From: Aggregatibacter kilianii
GTDB taxonomy: Bacteria; Pseudomonadota; Gammaproteobacteria; Enterobacterales; Pasteurellaceae
Reading direction: 5' to 3'
Assembly: GCF_003130255.1 (NCBI RefSeq)
Contig: NZ_NRCN01000002.1
Coordinates: 310,001-374,000 of the forward strand
Length of the DNA: 64,000 bases
A program made the translations under genes and the position numbers. The notes under the pieces are model-generated. The model was not told the DNA's origin and ran no database searches. It saw only the letters and a list, made by a program, of their open reading frames with translations. Below are positions 28,888 through 37,755 of the stretch, one piece after another (positions within the stretch are counted from its first letter, which is position 1; every line of letters begins with the position of its first letter).

Positions 28888-31437
28888 CTATAACGCCTTC
28901 AAATCCTTATCCAACAAGCGAGCCAACAACAAAATACCATTCTTAAAACGGTATTCGGCGTATTCTGCTTGAGCATAATGTTGTCCTTTACCTTCAGCAA
29001 AGAAATATTCTTGGCTTGGTAATTCAGGCAACCATTTGAAATTATTCACCGGCAAATACACATCGGCGGCGCAATCTTTAAAATCGTTCGGCAGACTATC
29101 TTCCACCCGACATAAGGTAGCAACGCCTTGTTCGTCTTGATGAATCAGCGCATAAACTTTACTTGGACGTTTTTTCTCTGTCTCAATAGTGAATACGCCA
29201 TCTTCAGATTCATTCAAATTAGCACGAATGTCATTTAAAATCGAATAACTCAATGCCATGTAATCTCCTTGCATCAAGGAGCGCGGATCCACCGGCGCAA
29301 TTTTTAACACTACCGGTTTCCCTGTCGCCAACACATCTTCAAACTGTTGCACTTTGTAATTCAGCGGAATCAGTATCAGCAAAACTACTGCCAATGCCAC
29401 CAGTGGCTTCACTTTAGAAACATTGGCAAAACCGACCGCACTTTGGGTTTGCGGTTTATATTTTCGCAATAGATAAATAGCCATACCGCTAAATATGAAG
29501 GCAAAGAGAAGCAATAACAATGCTTTATAAAGTAATGGAATGGTCAAGGAATAATAATATAAGCCTAAATTCACCGTTAAAAAGAAAACGGCGATAAAAA
29601 ATAACATTCGGCTATCCATCAAATATGCCAGTAACAATAATGTCACGAGAAATAAAATTGACGGTTGAGAAATAAATCCAATGATAAATAAGGAAAAAAC
29701 CAACCCTATCAAGATAGTTTCAGCTTTATCTAACACAAAGAAACGACGAATAGCCAAAAAAACAATCAACGGGGTAAGACCGACTAAAAACGGAATAATC
29801 CAACCTGGCACGAAATCAGCTTGGGTAAATACGCCCGCAGTCACCACATCAAAGAGTTCGGCAAAAGTCATGACTTTCGGTAATTCATCGGCCATTTGAC
29901 TAAAACGAAACAAAATATAGATCGAATTCAGTAAAGAAGCACCGATACTAAACAGCAAAAACGCCCAAGCAAAAGGCACAATCTGTGCACTAAGCTTTTC
30001 ATTTTCAAGGTAAATCTTTTGTATTAAAAATGCTACTACGCAACCAAGCATGGTCACAATGTAGAAAGGCACATAGTGATATTCCACTTGGTTAGCATAA
30101 TCGAGGCCAATGAGATGGAAATCGCTAAAATAGATATGCCACATCACCAACACGGTTATGATGGTTAATGTACGTAGCCAAATTTCTTTACGTAAAAAAT
30201 AAAATATCCCCACCACAACAGTAAATAATAACGGCGTGGTTATCTTTAATACATCGTTATCGTATCCATCAAATATACCGGAAAGAAAATAACCGCCCAA
30301 CAAGCAATAGCCCATTAAGAAGAAAATACCGATGATAATTGATATATGATTTTCCGCATCAGGATTACCAAAATGCATCCCCAAGGCAATAAACAACACG
30401 ATAACGCTTAGCACCAATAAGTTAATGCGTGGATCAGATACATTTAATGCGAAGAAAATCCAAATAAGACAGGTAACGATACCGATAAAAATGGCGAAAA
30501 TAAGTAAAATAGATAACGCCCAAGAAATGCTTTTCCGTTGTGGATAATGACGTTTATACCAACCGTGTAATTGCATAACCGCACTGATGGTAATAATAAA
30601 TAAGACTAAACCGCTTAGTACGGCAAAATCAGCAGAATTCACATGGGAAAAGAGAAAAAAACCAAAGGCAGTAATTAAGCTCACGGTGGCAGTAATTAAA
30701 TTCATAAAGTCAACGCGATACTGTTTATAAAAACAAATACACGCCAAAGACGGGAACGCCACTTGCAAGAAAAGAATAAAGAAATAAACGCTGGAATCAA
30801 CGTCATTACCTAGAAAATCTGTCAAAATCCTGACAAAAAACAGATTCACTAGCACTAAGAATACAAGGAACTTAGGCAGAAGTCGCCAGTTCGCATCATG
30901 CAATCGATGAATAAATAATTCACTTAACAGCAAGAAAATAAAATTTAAACTTACCGCAGAAAGCGCGACATCATTTTCATAGTTGTTGTTATTAAATAGA
31001 AATAAGGCAATATTGGTAGTTGCGACCAACAATAACGCTGAAGCCACATTAGGTAACAGTAATAACAACGGCAATTGACATACCGACCAAATAGCAAATA
31101 ATTCCCATGCGTTGGCCCCCGTTTGATAGGTTTGTCCCACCAAGGCGAACACTGCACCGATAAGAACAGAGGTAATAAAAAAGAAAGTGACGGACAGTAG
31201 TTTTAATTTGTCTTTTTCCAATTTACGGCTTTCACGCAGAAAAAAATAAAAACCCAATGCAATAGAAAGTAGCAACACAGCTTGCAAGCCATAAATTTTT
31301 GCAAGATCGGAAAAATAATCCAAATTGGCGGCAATTAAAGTCACAATGCCGCTAGTAAGAAACCCGGAACTTAATAATAAGAAAAGTAAATTAAGATAAC
31401 GAGGCCAAGATAAATTGAACAAAGATGAAGTATTCAT
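28888..31437 (-). CDS. Large membrane protein: DUF2157 + DUF4401 + GDYXXLXY domains fused
   Basis: An 849-residue protein. The first roughly 680 residues are almost entirely hydrophobic, with about 20 predicted transmembrane helices, in two blocks that resemble DUF2157 (about 1-330) and DUF4401 (about 350-680). The last roughly 160 residues form a soluble periplasmic-type domain with the signature QGDYMALSYSI (the GDYXXLXY family) and two cysteines. In many bacteria these parts are encoded by two adjacent genes; here they are one chain. Function unknown. It is convergent with cmoA. A USS lies inside near 29434. Confidence 0.85.
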   Translation of the reverse strand: MNTSSLFNLSWPRYLNLLFLLLSSGFLTSGIVTLIAANLDYFSDLAKIYGLQAVLLLSIALGFYFFLRESRKLEKDKLKLLSVTFFFITSVLIGAVFALVGQTYQTGANAWELFAIWSVCQLPLLLLLPNVASALLLVATTNIALFLFNNNNYENDVALSAVSLNFIFLLLSELFIHRLHDANWRLLPKFLVFLVLVNLFFVRILTDFLGNDVDSSVYFFILFLQVAFPSLACICFYKQYRVDFMNLITATVSLITAFGFFLFSHVNSADFAVLSGLVLFIITISAVMQLHGWYKRHYPQRKSISWALSILLIFAIFIGIVTCLIWIFFALNVSDPRINLLVLSVIVLFIALGMHFGNPDAENHISIIIGIFFLMGYCLLGGYFLSGIFDGYDNDVLKITTPLLFTVVVGIFYFLRKEIWLRTLTIITVLVMWHIYFSDFHLIGLDYANQVEYHYVPFYIVTMLGCVVAFLIQKIYLENEKLSAQIVPFAWAFLLFSIGASLLNSIYILFRFSQMADELPKVMTFAELFDVVTAGVFTQADFVPGWIIPFLVGLTPLIVFLAIRRFFVLDKAETILIGLVFSLFIIGFISQPSILFLVTLLLLAYLMDSRMLFFIAVFFLTVNLGLYYYSLTIPLLYKALLLLLFAFIFSGMAIYLLRKYKPQTQSAVGFANVSKVKPLVALAVVLLILIPLNYKVQQFEDVLATGKPVVLKIAPVDPRSLMQGDYMALSYSILNDIRANLNESEDGVFTIETEKKRPSKVYALIHQDEQGVATLCRVEDSLPNDFKDCAADVYLPVNNFKWLPELPSQEYFFAEGKGQHYAQAEYAEYRFKNGILLLARLLDKDLKAL

Positions 31438-31502
31438 ACGCTTTCCTTTTAATTTTTAATTAAAAATCAAATGTATTCTGCCAATTTTTAAATTAAAAAG
31501 AA

Positions 31503-31550
31503 AGCAAAAGTGCGGTCGGTTTTCGTAATGAATTTTGACCGCACTTTATT
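31503..31550. terminator. Inverted USS pair between pseudogene and GDYXXLXY gene
   Basis: AAAAGTGCGGTC (31506-31517) and GACCGCACTTT (31537-31547) form an 11-bp stem with a T-rich flank. On the minus strand it would end the transporter pseudogene transcript upstream of the 849-residue protein gene. Confidence 0.75.
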
Positions 31551-31568
31551 ATTTAAAGCAACTAAACA

Positions 31569-32070
31569 TTATTTCGTCGCATTAGGTTTATGGAATAAAG
31601 TGACGGCAATAAAGCCAAAACCTAAGAAGCAGGAAACAATCAGCACATAGAAACCGCCGTCCCAACCGAATAAATCTACTAATTTACCCATCACATAACC
31701 CGCACTAGCGGAACCGAGCAAATAACCGAATAATCCGGTTAACCCTGTTGCGGTGCCGGTTGATAATGCCGTAACGAATGAAATAAACAAAAACATTGGC
31801 AATGGCAATTGCCCATAAGAATTTGTTATTTAAGATATATTTCATAAAGATATCTTTGGATGAAAGGGTGGGGGCAGATTCAACCTTCTGTACCACCTTT
31901 TCGCCTTTCCATTCATCCACCGGCGGCAAATCTTCAGATTCCGCCGTATCATGCATTAAATAGAACATGATGAAAGCTAACACAATGGCGATTAACGCCG
32001 GCAAATAGAATGAAGATTGCTATGAAAGACCTTCAATAACAACATTTTTTACAAAATATCAAAGATCATT
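31569..32070 (-). pseudogene. Remnant of an organophosphate:phosphate antiporter-type transporter (GlpT/UhpT family)
   Basis: Two fragments of an OPA-family major facilitator are recognisable. One has the cytoplasmic-loop sequence (PPVDEWKGEKVV, then KDIFMKYILNNKFLWAIAIANVF). The other has the C-terminal part (TATGLTGLFGYLLGSASAG, WDGGFYVL). About 150 residues between them are deleted, and the join near 31760 shifts the frame. Upstream, EGLS*QSSFYLPALIA has a stop codon (TAG) where a tryptophan is expected (near 32012). The first half of the gene is missing altogether. The substrate cannot be told. It is clearly dead: deletion, frameshift, nonsense codon and 5' truncation. Confidence 0.85.
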
Positions 32071-32550
32071 TTTAGGAAAAAACCATAAAATAAATGGGAG
32101 TTTTGGGAAAGCTGGCACAACCTTTTTATAGCATCTGATAAATAAAGGTATTTTTATTCTTCCAAGTTAATAAAAAACAGGTTAGACCAGAAGTCAATCA
32201 ACAACTTCGCAAGATAAATTAACCGCTTATATACATTTAATTTACCCTATTCAATAGATTATTTAATATATCTACATGAAGCCTTCAAATTAGCATAAAA
32301 GATCATTGTCCTGTTATTTCCGGCGTAGTTCATGCTAAAAATCAAATAACAAGCAACAAAATAATCTATTGACACCCCCCTTATTTTCAGCCGAAAACTC
32401 CATTTTTAAACAAAATCAAACTATCCAAAAATCACCAAACAATCGTTTTCTCCGCTTATTTTTAAAGGTTTTCCCTGTTGTTTGCATGCAAACTTAATGA
32501 TAGCATTTCGGCCTTTTTTCCATGATCTATAACCTATTAGGAAGGCAAAT
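32071..32550. other. AT-rich gene-free stretch upstream of the MHS transporter
   Basis: About 480 bases with no supportable ORF, probably containing decayed 5' sequence of the transporter pseudogene and the promoter of the next gene. TTGACA occurs at 32369-32374, but I see no good -10 at the right distance. No hairpin or repeat stands out. Confidence 0.5.
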
Positions 32551-33936
32551 ATGTCAACTAACAGCATTGCGGCAGATATCGTAGATATTGAAAATGCCGA
32601 AACCATTGAACAAACTCATCAACAAACGCATTTGCGTAACGATCCTCGCAAGGTCGCTATCGCCTCAATGATCGGCACGGCAATTGAGTTTTTCGATTAT
32701 TACATTTATGCGGCTGCGGCCGTTTTAGTGTTTAACACACAATTCTTTAACGCTGACAATCCGGTTTCCAATCAATTACTCTCTCTTTCCACTTTGGCGT
32801 TAGCTTTTTTCGTGCGCCCTATCGGCTCGGCATTATTCGGCCATTTCGGCGATAAAATCGGGCGTAAAAAAACCTTGGTCGCCTCCTTGTTATTAATGGG
32901 TATTTCCACCATGGTGATCGGCATATTACCAACCTATGCCGACATTGGCATTTGGGCTCCAATTTTGCTTTGCCTATGTCGTATCGGTCAGGGCTTAGGA
33001 CTTGGCGGAGAATGGGGGGGCGCAGCATTGGTTGCCACCGAAAATGCCCCGGAAGGCAAACGCGCTTGGTATGGCACTTTCCCACAGTTAGGCGCACCGA
33101 TCGGTTTATTCTTAGCCAACGGCGCATTCTTCTTGGTGAGCTATTATTTCGGTAAAGAAGCCTTGGTTGAATGGGCATGGCGCATTCCATTCCTTTCTTC
33201 CGTAGCGTTAGTTATAGTAGGTTTATATGTACGCTTAACCTTGCACGAAAGCCATGTATTCCGCGAAGCGGAAGCCAAAGGTAAAAAAGTGGAAACCCCG
33301 GTTAGTGCCGTATTCCGTAACCATATGAAACCGTTAATTTTAGGCACGTTCGTGATGACTACGACCTATGTGTTGTTCTACATCATGACGGCATTCGCAC
33401 AAGTCTATTCCAAGAGTCCGGTGACGCTTTCCGAGCAAGGTCATGCAATGGGTTTAGGTATTCAACCAAATACTTTTACCGGCTTCTTGCTTATCAGTGC
33501 CATCGTTTTTGGGATTTTCATCAGTATTTCCGGTATCTATGCCGATAAAATTGGACGTCGCAAATGGTTATTAGGTACCACTATCGGTATTGCGTTGTTA
33601 GGTTTATGCATGCCGTTATTCCTAACCGGCGGTACTCCGACCAGCGTGTTCTTATTCCTTATTATTGGAATGGCTTTTATGGGTATGACTTTCGGTCCAA
33701 TGGCGGCTTTATTACCGGAATTTTTCCCTACGGAAGTACGCTACTCAGGCGCCTCTTTGGCCTATAACATTTCCTCTATTATTGGTGCAACTGTCGCCAC
33801 TATGGTGACCTTAAAAATCAACGCCTACTATGGCATCATCGGCGTAGGAATTTACCTCGCTGTTAACGCCGTCTTAACAATGATTGCCTTGTGGCTTTCT
33901 AAGGAAACCAAAAATATCGATTTAACCAAAATCTAA
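32551..33936 (+). CDS. MHS-family metabolite:H+ symporter (major facilitator)
   Basis: A 461-residue, 12-helix transporter. Motifs are MIGTAIEFFDYYIYAAAA near the first helix, GHFGDKIGRKKTLV in the loop 2-3 (MFS motif), RIGQGLGLGGEWGGAAL in helix 4 and LPEFFPTEVRYSGASLAYN late in the protein. These place it in the metabolite:proton symporter family (YhjE/ShiA/ProP relatives), like HI1104 of H. influenzae. The substrate is probably a small carboxylate or similar compound; not determined. Start ATG 32551 has AGGAAGG upstream. Confidence 0.88.
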   Translation: MSTNSIAADIVDIENAETIEQTHQQTHLRNDPRKVAIASMIGTAIEFFDYYIYAAAAVLVFNTQFFNADNPVSNQLLSLSTLALAFFVRPIGSALFGHFGDKIGRKKTLVASLLLMGISTMVIGILPTYADIGIWAPILLCLCRIGQGLGLGGEWGGAALVATENAPEGKRAWYGTFPQLGAPIGLFLANGAFFLVSYYFGKEALVEWAWRIPFLSSVALVIVGLYVRLTLHESHVFREAEAKGKKVETPVSAVFRNHMKPLILGTFVMTTTYVLFYIMTAFAQVYSKSPVTLSEQGHAMGLGIQPNTFTGFLLISAIVFGIFISISGIYADKIGRRKWLLGTTIGIALLGLCMPLFLTGGTPTSVFLFLIIGMAFMGMTFGPMAALLPEFFPTEVRYSGASLAYNISSIIGATVATMVTLKINAYYGIIGVGIYLAVNAVLTMIALWLSKETKNIDLTKI

Positions 33937-33958
33937 TATTGCCTAATTTATCTCCCTT

Positions 33959-33990
33959 AAAAGCCATCTTTTGATGGCTTTTGTTTTTTT
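33959..33990 (+). terminator. Terminator of the MHS transporter
   Basis: AAAAGCCATC pairs with GATGGCTTTT around a TTTT loop (10-bp stem), followed by a T-run. It is 22 bases after the stop codon. Confidence 0.9.
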
Positions 33991-34063
33991 AAACACCGTA
34001 AAAATCCACCGCACTTTTTTTGCTTAAAGAACAAATACCGCGTTCGTTATATCAAAATAAATA

Positions 34064-34078
34064 CAATAATAATTATCA
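34064..34078 (+). promoter_or_regulatory. Fur box upstream of the TonB-dependent receptor
   Basis: CAATAATAATTATCA fits the 7-1-7 Fur consensus TGATAATnATTATCA at 12 of 14 positions, with the right half perfect. It lies about 75 bases ahead of the receptor start, in an AT-rich promoter region. It implies repression by iron-loaded Fur. Confidence 0.75.
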
Positions 34079-34152
34079 TTTGCAAAAATTTAACAAATAG
34101 GCTAAATTCTCCCGCAGTTTATTTATCGTTATTAACTTCCATAGGAGCATTT

Positions 34153-36105
34153 ATGCGCAAACATTTTTCATTGCTTCCCCTCGCAATGTTAGTTACCACC
34201 GCAGTTTATGCGGAAAATTTAGAGATCATTAACGTGGTGTCTGAAAATACCGGTGCCAAAAGTAAAACCAATGTGATTACAACTGAATCGATTAATCGCA
34301 GCACGGAAACCGAATTAAAAGGTTTATTAAAAGATGAACCGGCGATTAACTTCGGTGGTGGTCGCGGTACATCACAATGGTTTACCATTCGCGGGATGGG
34401 GCAAGATCAAGTGGATGTAAAAGTGGATGATGCTTATACCGATGCCCAACTTTTCCACCACCAAGGCCGTTTCATGTTTGATCCGGCACTATTCAAGAAA
34501 GTGAGCGTGCAAAAAGGGACAGGATCAGCCAGTGCCGGCATTGGTGCAACCAGCGGAGCTATCGTTGCGGAAACCGTGAGTGCAAAAGATCTTCTGAAAG
34601 AAGGTCAAGACATTGGTTTTAAGGTAAATGCCGGTGTTAGCTCAAACAAAGGTTGGAGCAAAGGTGCAACCGTTTATTCACGTGCCCAAGCGATGGATGT
34701 ATTACTTTCCGGCAATTGGGTAAATGAAAGCGACTATAAAGCAGGCAATGGCTACAAAATCAAAAATAGTGCATTGGGTCAACGTGGTTTATTAGCGAAA
34801 GTCGGTGTGGATTTAAACGAAGATCACCGAATTGAATTAAGTCATCGCCAAGAACGCCACTATGGTGTTCGAGCATTACGCGAGGAGTTCGATTTTGCTC
34901 AAGACAATAATGAGACTAATAATTCCCCACGTTATCGCATCACTACTAACGACACCAGCAAAATTGAATGGACCAGCAAAAACATGGGCTTTATTAGCAA
35001 TGCTAAGGCTAATGTATGGCGCAGTGTAATTAGCCGTGAAGAGCCAAGCGAACGTTCCAGAACCCGTTTAATTGCCAATGGTGCAAACTTAAACTTGGAT
35101 TCTCCAATTGGTGAATCTCACTTAATCAAATACGGTATCAATTACCGCGATCAAGAAGGTAAGCCTAACTCACTTACCGTTCAAAACGGCGTCCAAATGA
35201 AGACCCAAAAGAAACGTGATGTGGGTGTTTATGCCGAGGGCATTTGGGGCTTAGGGGCGTTTACATTAACGACCGGCTTGCGTTATGACCACTTCAATTT
35301 CCATGCAATGGACGGTTCAAAATCCAATAAAGGCAGCGTGAATCCAAGCGTTGGCTTGATTTATGAAGTCACCAATGATCTCAGTTTTAATACCAGCTTA
35401 AACTACGCTACCCGAAGTCCTCGTTTCTTTGAAGTCATGCTTTCTTCAGGATCGACTCGAGGAAAACCTGCAGTGTATTCCATTGCCAATAACATTAAAC
35501 CGGAAAGATCGCGCAACGCGGAAGTAGGCTTCAACTATAAATTAGCCGACAGCCTTTCTTTGAACGGAAGTTATTTCTGGCAAACAATCCAAGATACGCA
35601 CGCCTTTACGCAAATCAGACCGGGTTATTATGAAATCCAAAATGCAGGCAAATTAAGAAATCATGGTTATGAATTAGGTGCAGCCTATAAATACGAAGGC
35701 TTAACCTTACGTGCCGGCGTGGCTTACAGCAAACCGGAATTAAACGGCAGAACCGTGGATAGCACTGTAACCGCCATTCCGATCGGTCGTACTTGGACCA
35801 CCGGTGTGTCTTACCACTTCGAACAACCTGACGTTGAAATCGGTTGGAAAGGCCGCTTTGTACAACATACCAGCTATGATTCTACCACCCAAAACCGTGG
35901 CGGTGGTGCAACCACCACAAAACGTCCGGGCTATGGCGTCAACGATTTCTATATCACATGGAAACCGGTTGAAAGCGTAAATATCAACCTTGCGTTAAAC
36001 AATGCATTCAACAAATACTATCGCAGCCACAGCCAACGCGCAGGCGTATCCACCTTGCCTGAGCCGGGTCGTGACGTTCGTTTAAGTGTAAACTACACGT
36101 TCTAA
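34153..36105 (+). CDS. TonB-dependent outer-membrane receptor, iron-regulated
   Basis: A 650-residue protein with signal peptide (about 1-20, ending VYA), a TonB-box-like segment (EIINVVSE, 24-31), a plug domain (about 40-155; WFTIRGMGQDQVDVKVDD, QKGTGSASAGIGATSGAIV) and a 22-strand-type beta-barrel ending in the C-terminal phenylalanine (VNYTF). This is the layout of siderophore, haem or related iron-compound receptors. A Fur box lies upstream, supporting iron import. The ligand is not evident, although haem or haem-protein receptors of Pasteurellaceae are similar. No ABC importer is next to it. RBS AGGAG is correctly spaced. Confidence 0.88.
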   Translation: MRKHFSLLPLAMLVTTAVYAENLEIINVVSENTGAKSKTNVITTESINRSTETELKGLLKDEPAINFGGGRGTSQWFTIRGMGQDQVDVKVDDAYTDAQLFHHQGRFMFDPALFKKVSVQKGTGSASAGIGATSGAIVAETVSAKDLLKEGQDIGFKVNAGVSSNKGWSKGATVYSRAQAMDVLLSGNWVNESDYKAGNGYKIKNSALGQRGLLAKVGVDLNEDHRIELSHRQERHYGVRALREEFDFAQDNNETNNSPRYRITTNDTSKIEWTSKNMGFISNAKANVWRSVISREEPSERSRTRLIANGANLNLDSPIGESHLIKYGINYRDQEGKPNSLTVQNGVQMKTQKKRDVGVYAEGIWGLGAFTLTTGLRYDHFNFHAMDGSKSNKGSVNPSVGLIYEVTNDLSFNTSLNYATRSPRFFEVMLSSGSTRGKPAVYSIANNIKPERSRNAEVGFNYKLADSLSLNGSYFWQTIQDTHAFTQIRPGYYEIQNAGKLRNHGYELGAAYKYEGLTLRAGVAYSKPELNGRTVDSTVTAIPIGRTWTTGVSYHFEQPDVEIGWKGRFVQHTSYDSTTQNRGGGATTTKRPGYGVNDFYITWKPVESVNINLALNNAFNKYYRSHSQRAGVSTLPEPGRDVRLSVNYTF

Positions 36106-36153
36106 ACCTGAAAAGTGCGGTGAGATTTTACTGCGTTTTTTAAATTTATTTTG

Positions 36154-36187
36154 AAGGATTAAGTTCAACTGGGCTTAATCCTTTTTA
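36154..36187 (+). terminator. Terminator after the receptor gene
   Basis: AAGGATTAAG pairs with CTTAATCCTT (10-bp stem, 10-base loop), followed by T5. It is about 50 bases after the stop; a USS lies between. Confidence 0.85.
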
Positions 36188-36252
36188 TTTTCCAAAGAAA
36201 AGCCCATGATTCTGTGGCATAATTGCCGAGATTTTATTTAATGGAGAATATC

Positions 36253-36660
36253 ATGCGAATTTTACATACCATGTTGCGCGTCGGCGATTTACAACGTTCT
36301 ATTCAGTTTTATCAAGATGTATTGGGCATGCGTTTATTGCGTACCAGTGAAAATCCGGAATACCAATATTCTCTGGCATTTTTAGGTTACGATGATGAAA
36401 ACAAAGCGTCCGTATTGGAATTAACCTATAACTGGGGCGTGGATAAATACGATTTGGGCAATGCCTACGGTCACATCGCCATTGGCGTGGACGATATTTA
36501 CGCCACTTGTGAAGCGGTGCGCAAGGCGGGCGGCAATGTTACGCGCGAACCGGGCCCGGTGAAAGGCGGTAAAACCGTGATCGCTTTCGTAGAAGATCCG
36601 AACGGTTACAAAATCGAATTCATCGAAAATCAAAGCGCACAGGCCGGCTTAGGCAACTAA
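36253..36660 (+). CDS. gloA: Lactoylglutathione lyase (glyoxalase I) GloA
   Basis: A 135-residue, metal-dependent lyase that converts the methylglyoxal-glutathione adduct to S-lactoylglutathione. The metal ligands are visible: His5 (MRILHTML), Glu in [11 protein letters not shown], His in [10 protein letters not shown] and Glu in YKIEFIE. The short (Ni-type) form lacks the insertions of eukaryotic enzymes. ATG 36253 with GGAG upstream is preferred over the longer frame from 36223. Upstream of rnt, as in H. influenzae. Confidence 0.96.
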   Translation: MRILHTMLRVGDLQRSIQFYQDVLGMRLLRTSENPEYQYSLAFLGYDDENKASVLELTYNWGVDKYDLGNAYGHIAIGVDDIYATCEAVRKAGGNVTREPGPVKGGKTVIAFVEDPNGYKIEFIENQSAQAGLGN

Positions 36661-36701
36661 ATTTGCTATGTAAAGTGCGGTTAAAAAAAGCAACGTTTTT
36701 T

Positions 36702-36740
36702 AACGTGGATTATGAACGATAATCCACGTTTTATTTTTAG
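36702..36740 (+). terminator. Terminator between gloA and rnt
   Basis: A 12-bp stem (AACGTGGATTAT with ATAATCCACGTT) around a five-base loop, followed by a T-rich run. It lies only a few bases before the rnt ribosome-binding site, so it may attenuate rather than fully stop transcription. Confidence 0.8.
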
Positions 36741-36748
36741 GAAAATGT

Positions 36749-37402
36749 ATGTCTGAAACACAAGAAACCATAAACTATAATCTCTTAAAACATCGTTTCC
36801 GTGGCTATTTACCGGTAATTATTGATGTGGAAACCGCAGGCTTGAATGCTAAAACCGATGCATTGTTAGAAGTGGCAGCAATTACGGTAAAAATGGATGA
36901 CAATGGTCATTTGGTACCGGATCAAAAATGCCATTTCCACATTCAACCTTTTGAAGGCGCAAATATCGATCCTGAATCCATTAAATTTAACGGCATTGAC
37001 ATTGACAACCCGCTGCGCGGTGCCATCAGTGAAAACATTGCCATCAGCGAAATGTTTAAAATGGTACGCCGCGCACAGAAAGACGCCGAGTGCCAACGCT
37101 CGATTATTGTGGCGCATAATGCAGCCTTTGATCAGGGCTTTATTATGGCAGCAGCCCAACGTACCAACGCCAAACGCAACCCATTTCACCCTTTTTCCAC
37201 CTTTGATACGGCAACCCTAAGCGGTTTTATGTTTGGTCAAACGGTGTTAGTTAAAGCCTGCCAAGCGGCCAAAATCCCTTTTGATGGTTCACAAGCACAC
37301 TCTGCCCTTTACGACACGGAACGTACTGCAGAATTATTTTGTTATATGGTGAATCACTTAAAAACACTGGGTGGATTTCCACATATCGTGGCGGAAGATT
37401 AA
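36749..37402 (+). CDS. rnt: Ribonuclease T
   Basis: A 217-residue DEDDh 3'-5' exoribonuclease. Motifs are ExoI (IIDVETAGL near 20-28), ExoII ([11 protein letters not shown] near 118) and ExoIII ([14 protein letters not shown] near 180). It trims the 3' ends of tRNA and other stable RNAs. The ATG at 36749 has TAGGAAAATGT ahead of it. It is followed by the histidine attenuator region. Confidence 0.96.
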   Translation: MSETQETINYNLLKHRFRGYLPVIIDVETAGLNAKTDALLEVAAITVKMDDNGHLVPDQKCHFHIQPFEGANIDPESIKFNGIDIDNPLRGAISENIAISEMFKMVRRAQKDAECQRSIIVAHNAAFDQGFIMAAAQRTNAKRNPFHPFSTFDTATLSGFMFGQTVLVKACQAAKIPFDGSQAHSALYDTERTAELFCYMVNHLKTLGGFPHIVAED

Positions 37403-37452
37403 AAAACACCACAAATATTGACCGCACTTTGCTAATTTTTTTGAAAAAACAC

Positions 37453-37481
37453 TTGCGACCAAAAACATTTTCCAGTAGTTT
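37453..37481 (+). promoter_or_regulatory. Candidate promoter of the histidine-attenuated transporter
   Basis: TTGCGA (37453-37458) and TAGTTT (37476-37481) are separated by 17 bases. Transcription would start near 37488, just ahead of the leader-peptide ribosome-binding site (AGGAG at 37498). The -10 is a weak match, so moderate confidence. Confidence 0.5.
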
Positions 37482-37509
37482 AAAAGGCAATTCACACAGG
37501 AGATTTAAA

Positions 37510-37551
37510 ATGAACTTTATTCGTCACCATCACCACCATGTAACTGAATGA
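37510..37551 (+). CDS. Histidine leader peptide
   Basis: A 13-codon reading frame, MNFIRHHHHHVTE, with AGGAG six bases ahead of the start. Five consecutive His codons (CAC and CAT) make ribosomes stall when charged tRNA-His is short. It has the hallmark of his-operon leaders but lies in front of a transporter gene. It is followed by the hairpins of an attenuator. Confidence 0.93.
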   Translation: MNFIRHHHHHVTE

Positions 37552-37574
37552 TCTTTCAGGTATTTGGTGTGCTT

Positions 37575-37657
37575 GGAAGATAACTTCCGAGCAGGTACGA
37601 ATAAATCATTGCATATCGCCCCCTCGGAAGTCTGCTTTCGAGGGGGTTTCTTTTTTT
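37575..37657 (+). promoter_or_regulatory. Histidine transcription attenuator
   Basis: The three mutually exclusive structures of a classical attenuator can be read. The pause hairpin pairs GGAAG (37575-37579) with CTTCC (37584-37588). The antiterminator pairs CTTCCGAG (37584-37591) with CTCGGAAG (37623-37630). The terminator is a 12-bp stem (37619-37630 with 37635-37646) plus T-run to 37657. With histidine scarce, a ribosome stalled at the His codons frees the antiterminator and the transporter is made. Confidence 0.92.
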
Positions 37658-37755
37658 ACATCAAATTAATCCCCACAAAATAAAATGGCAATTTTATTAG
37701 ACAAATTTTGTATTTCGAGTAAATTATCAATAACTTAACTTATAAGGATAAACAC

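Noticed and set aside
32369-32374. TTGACA as a -35 element for the MHS transporter
   Set aside because: No acceptable -10 lies 16-18 bases downstream, so it is not claimed as a promoter.
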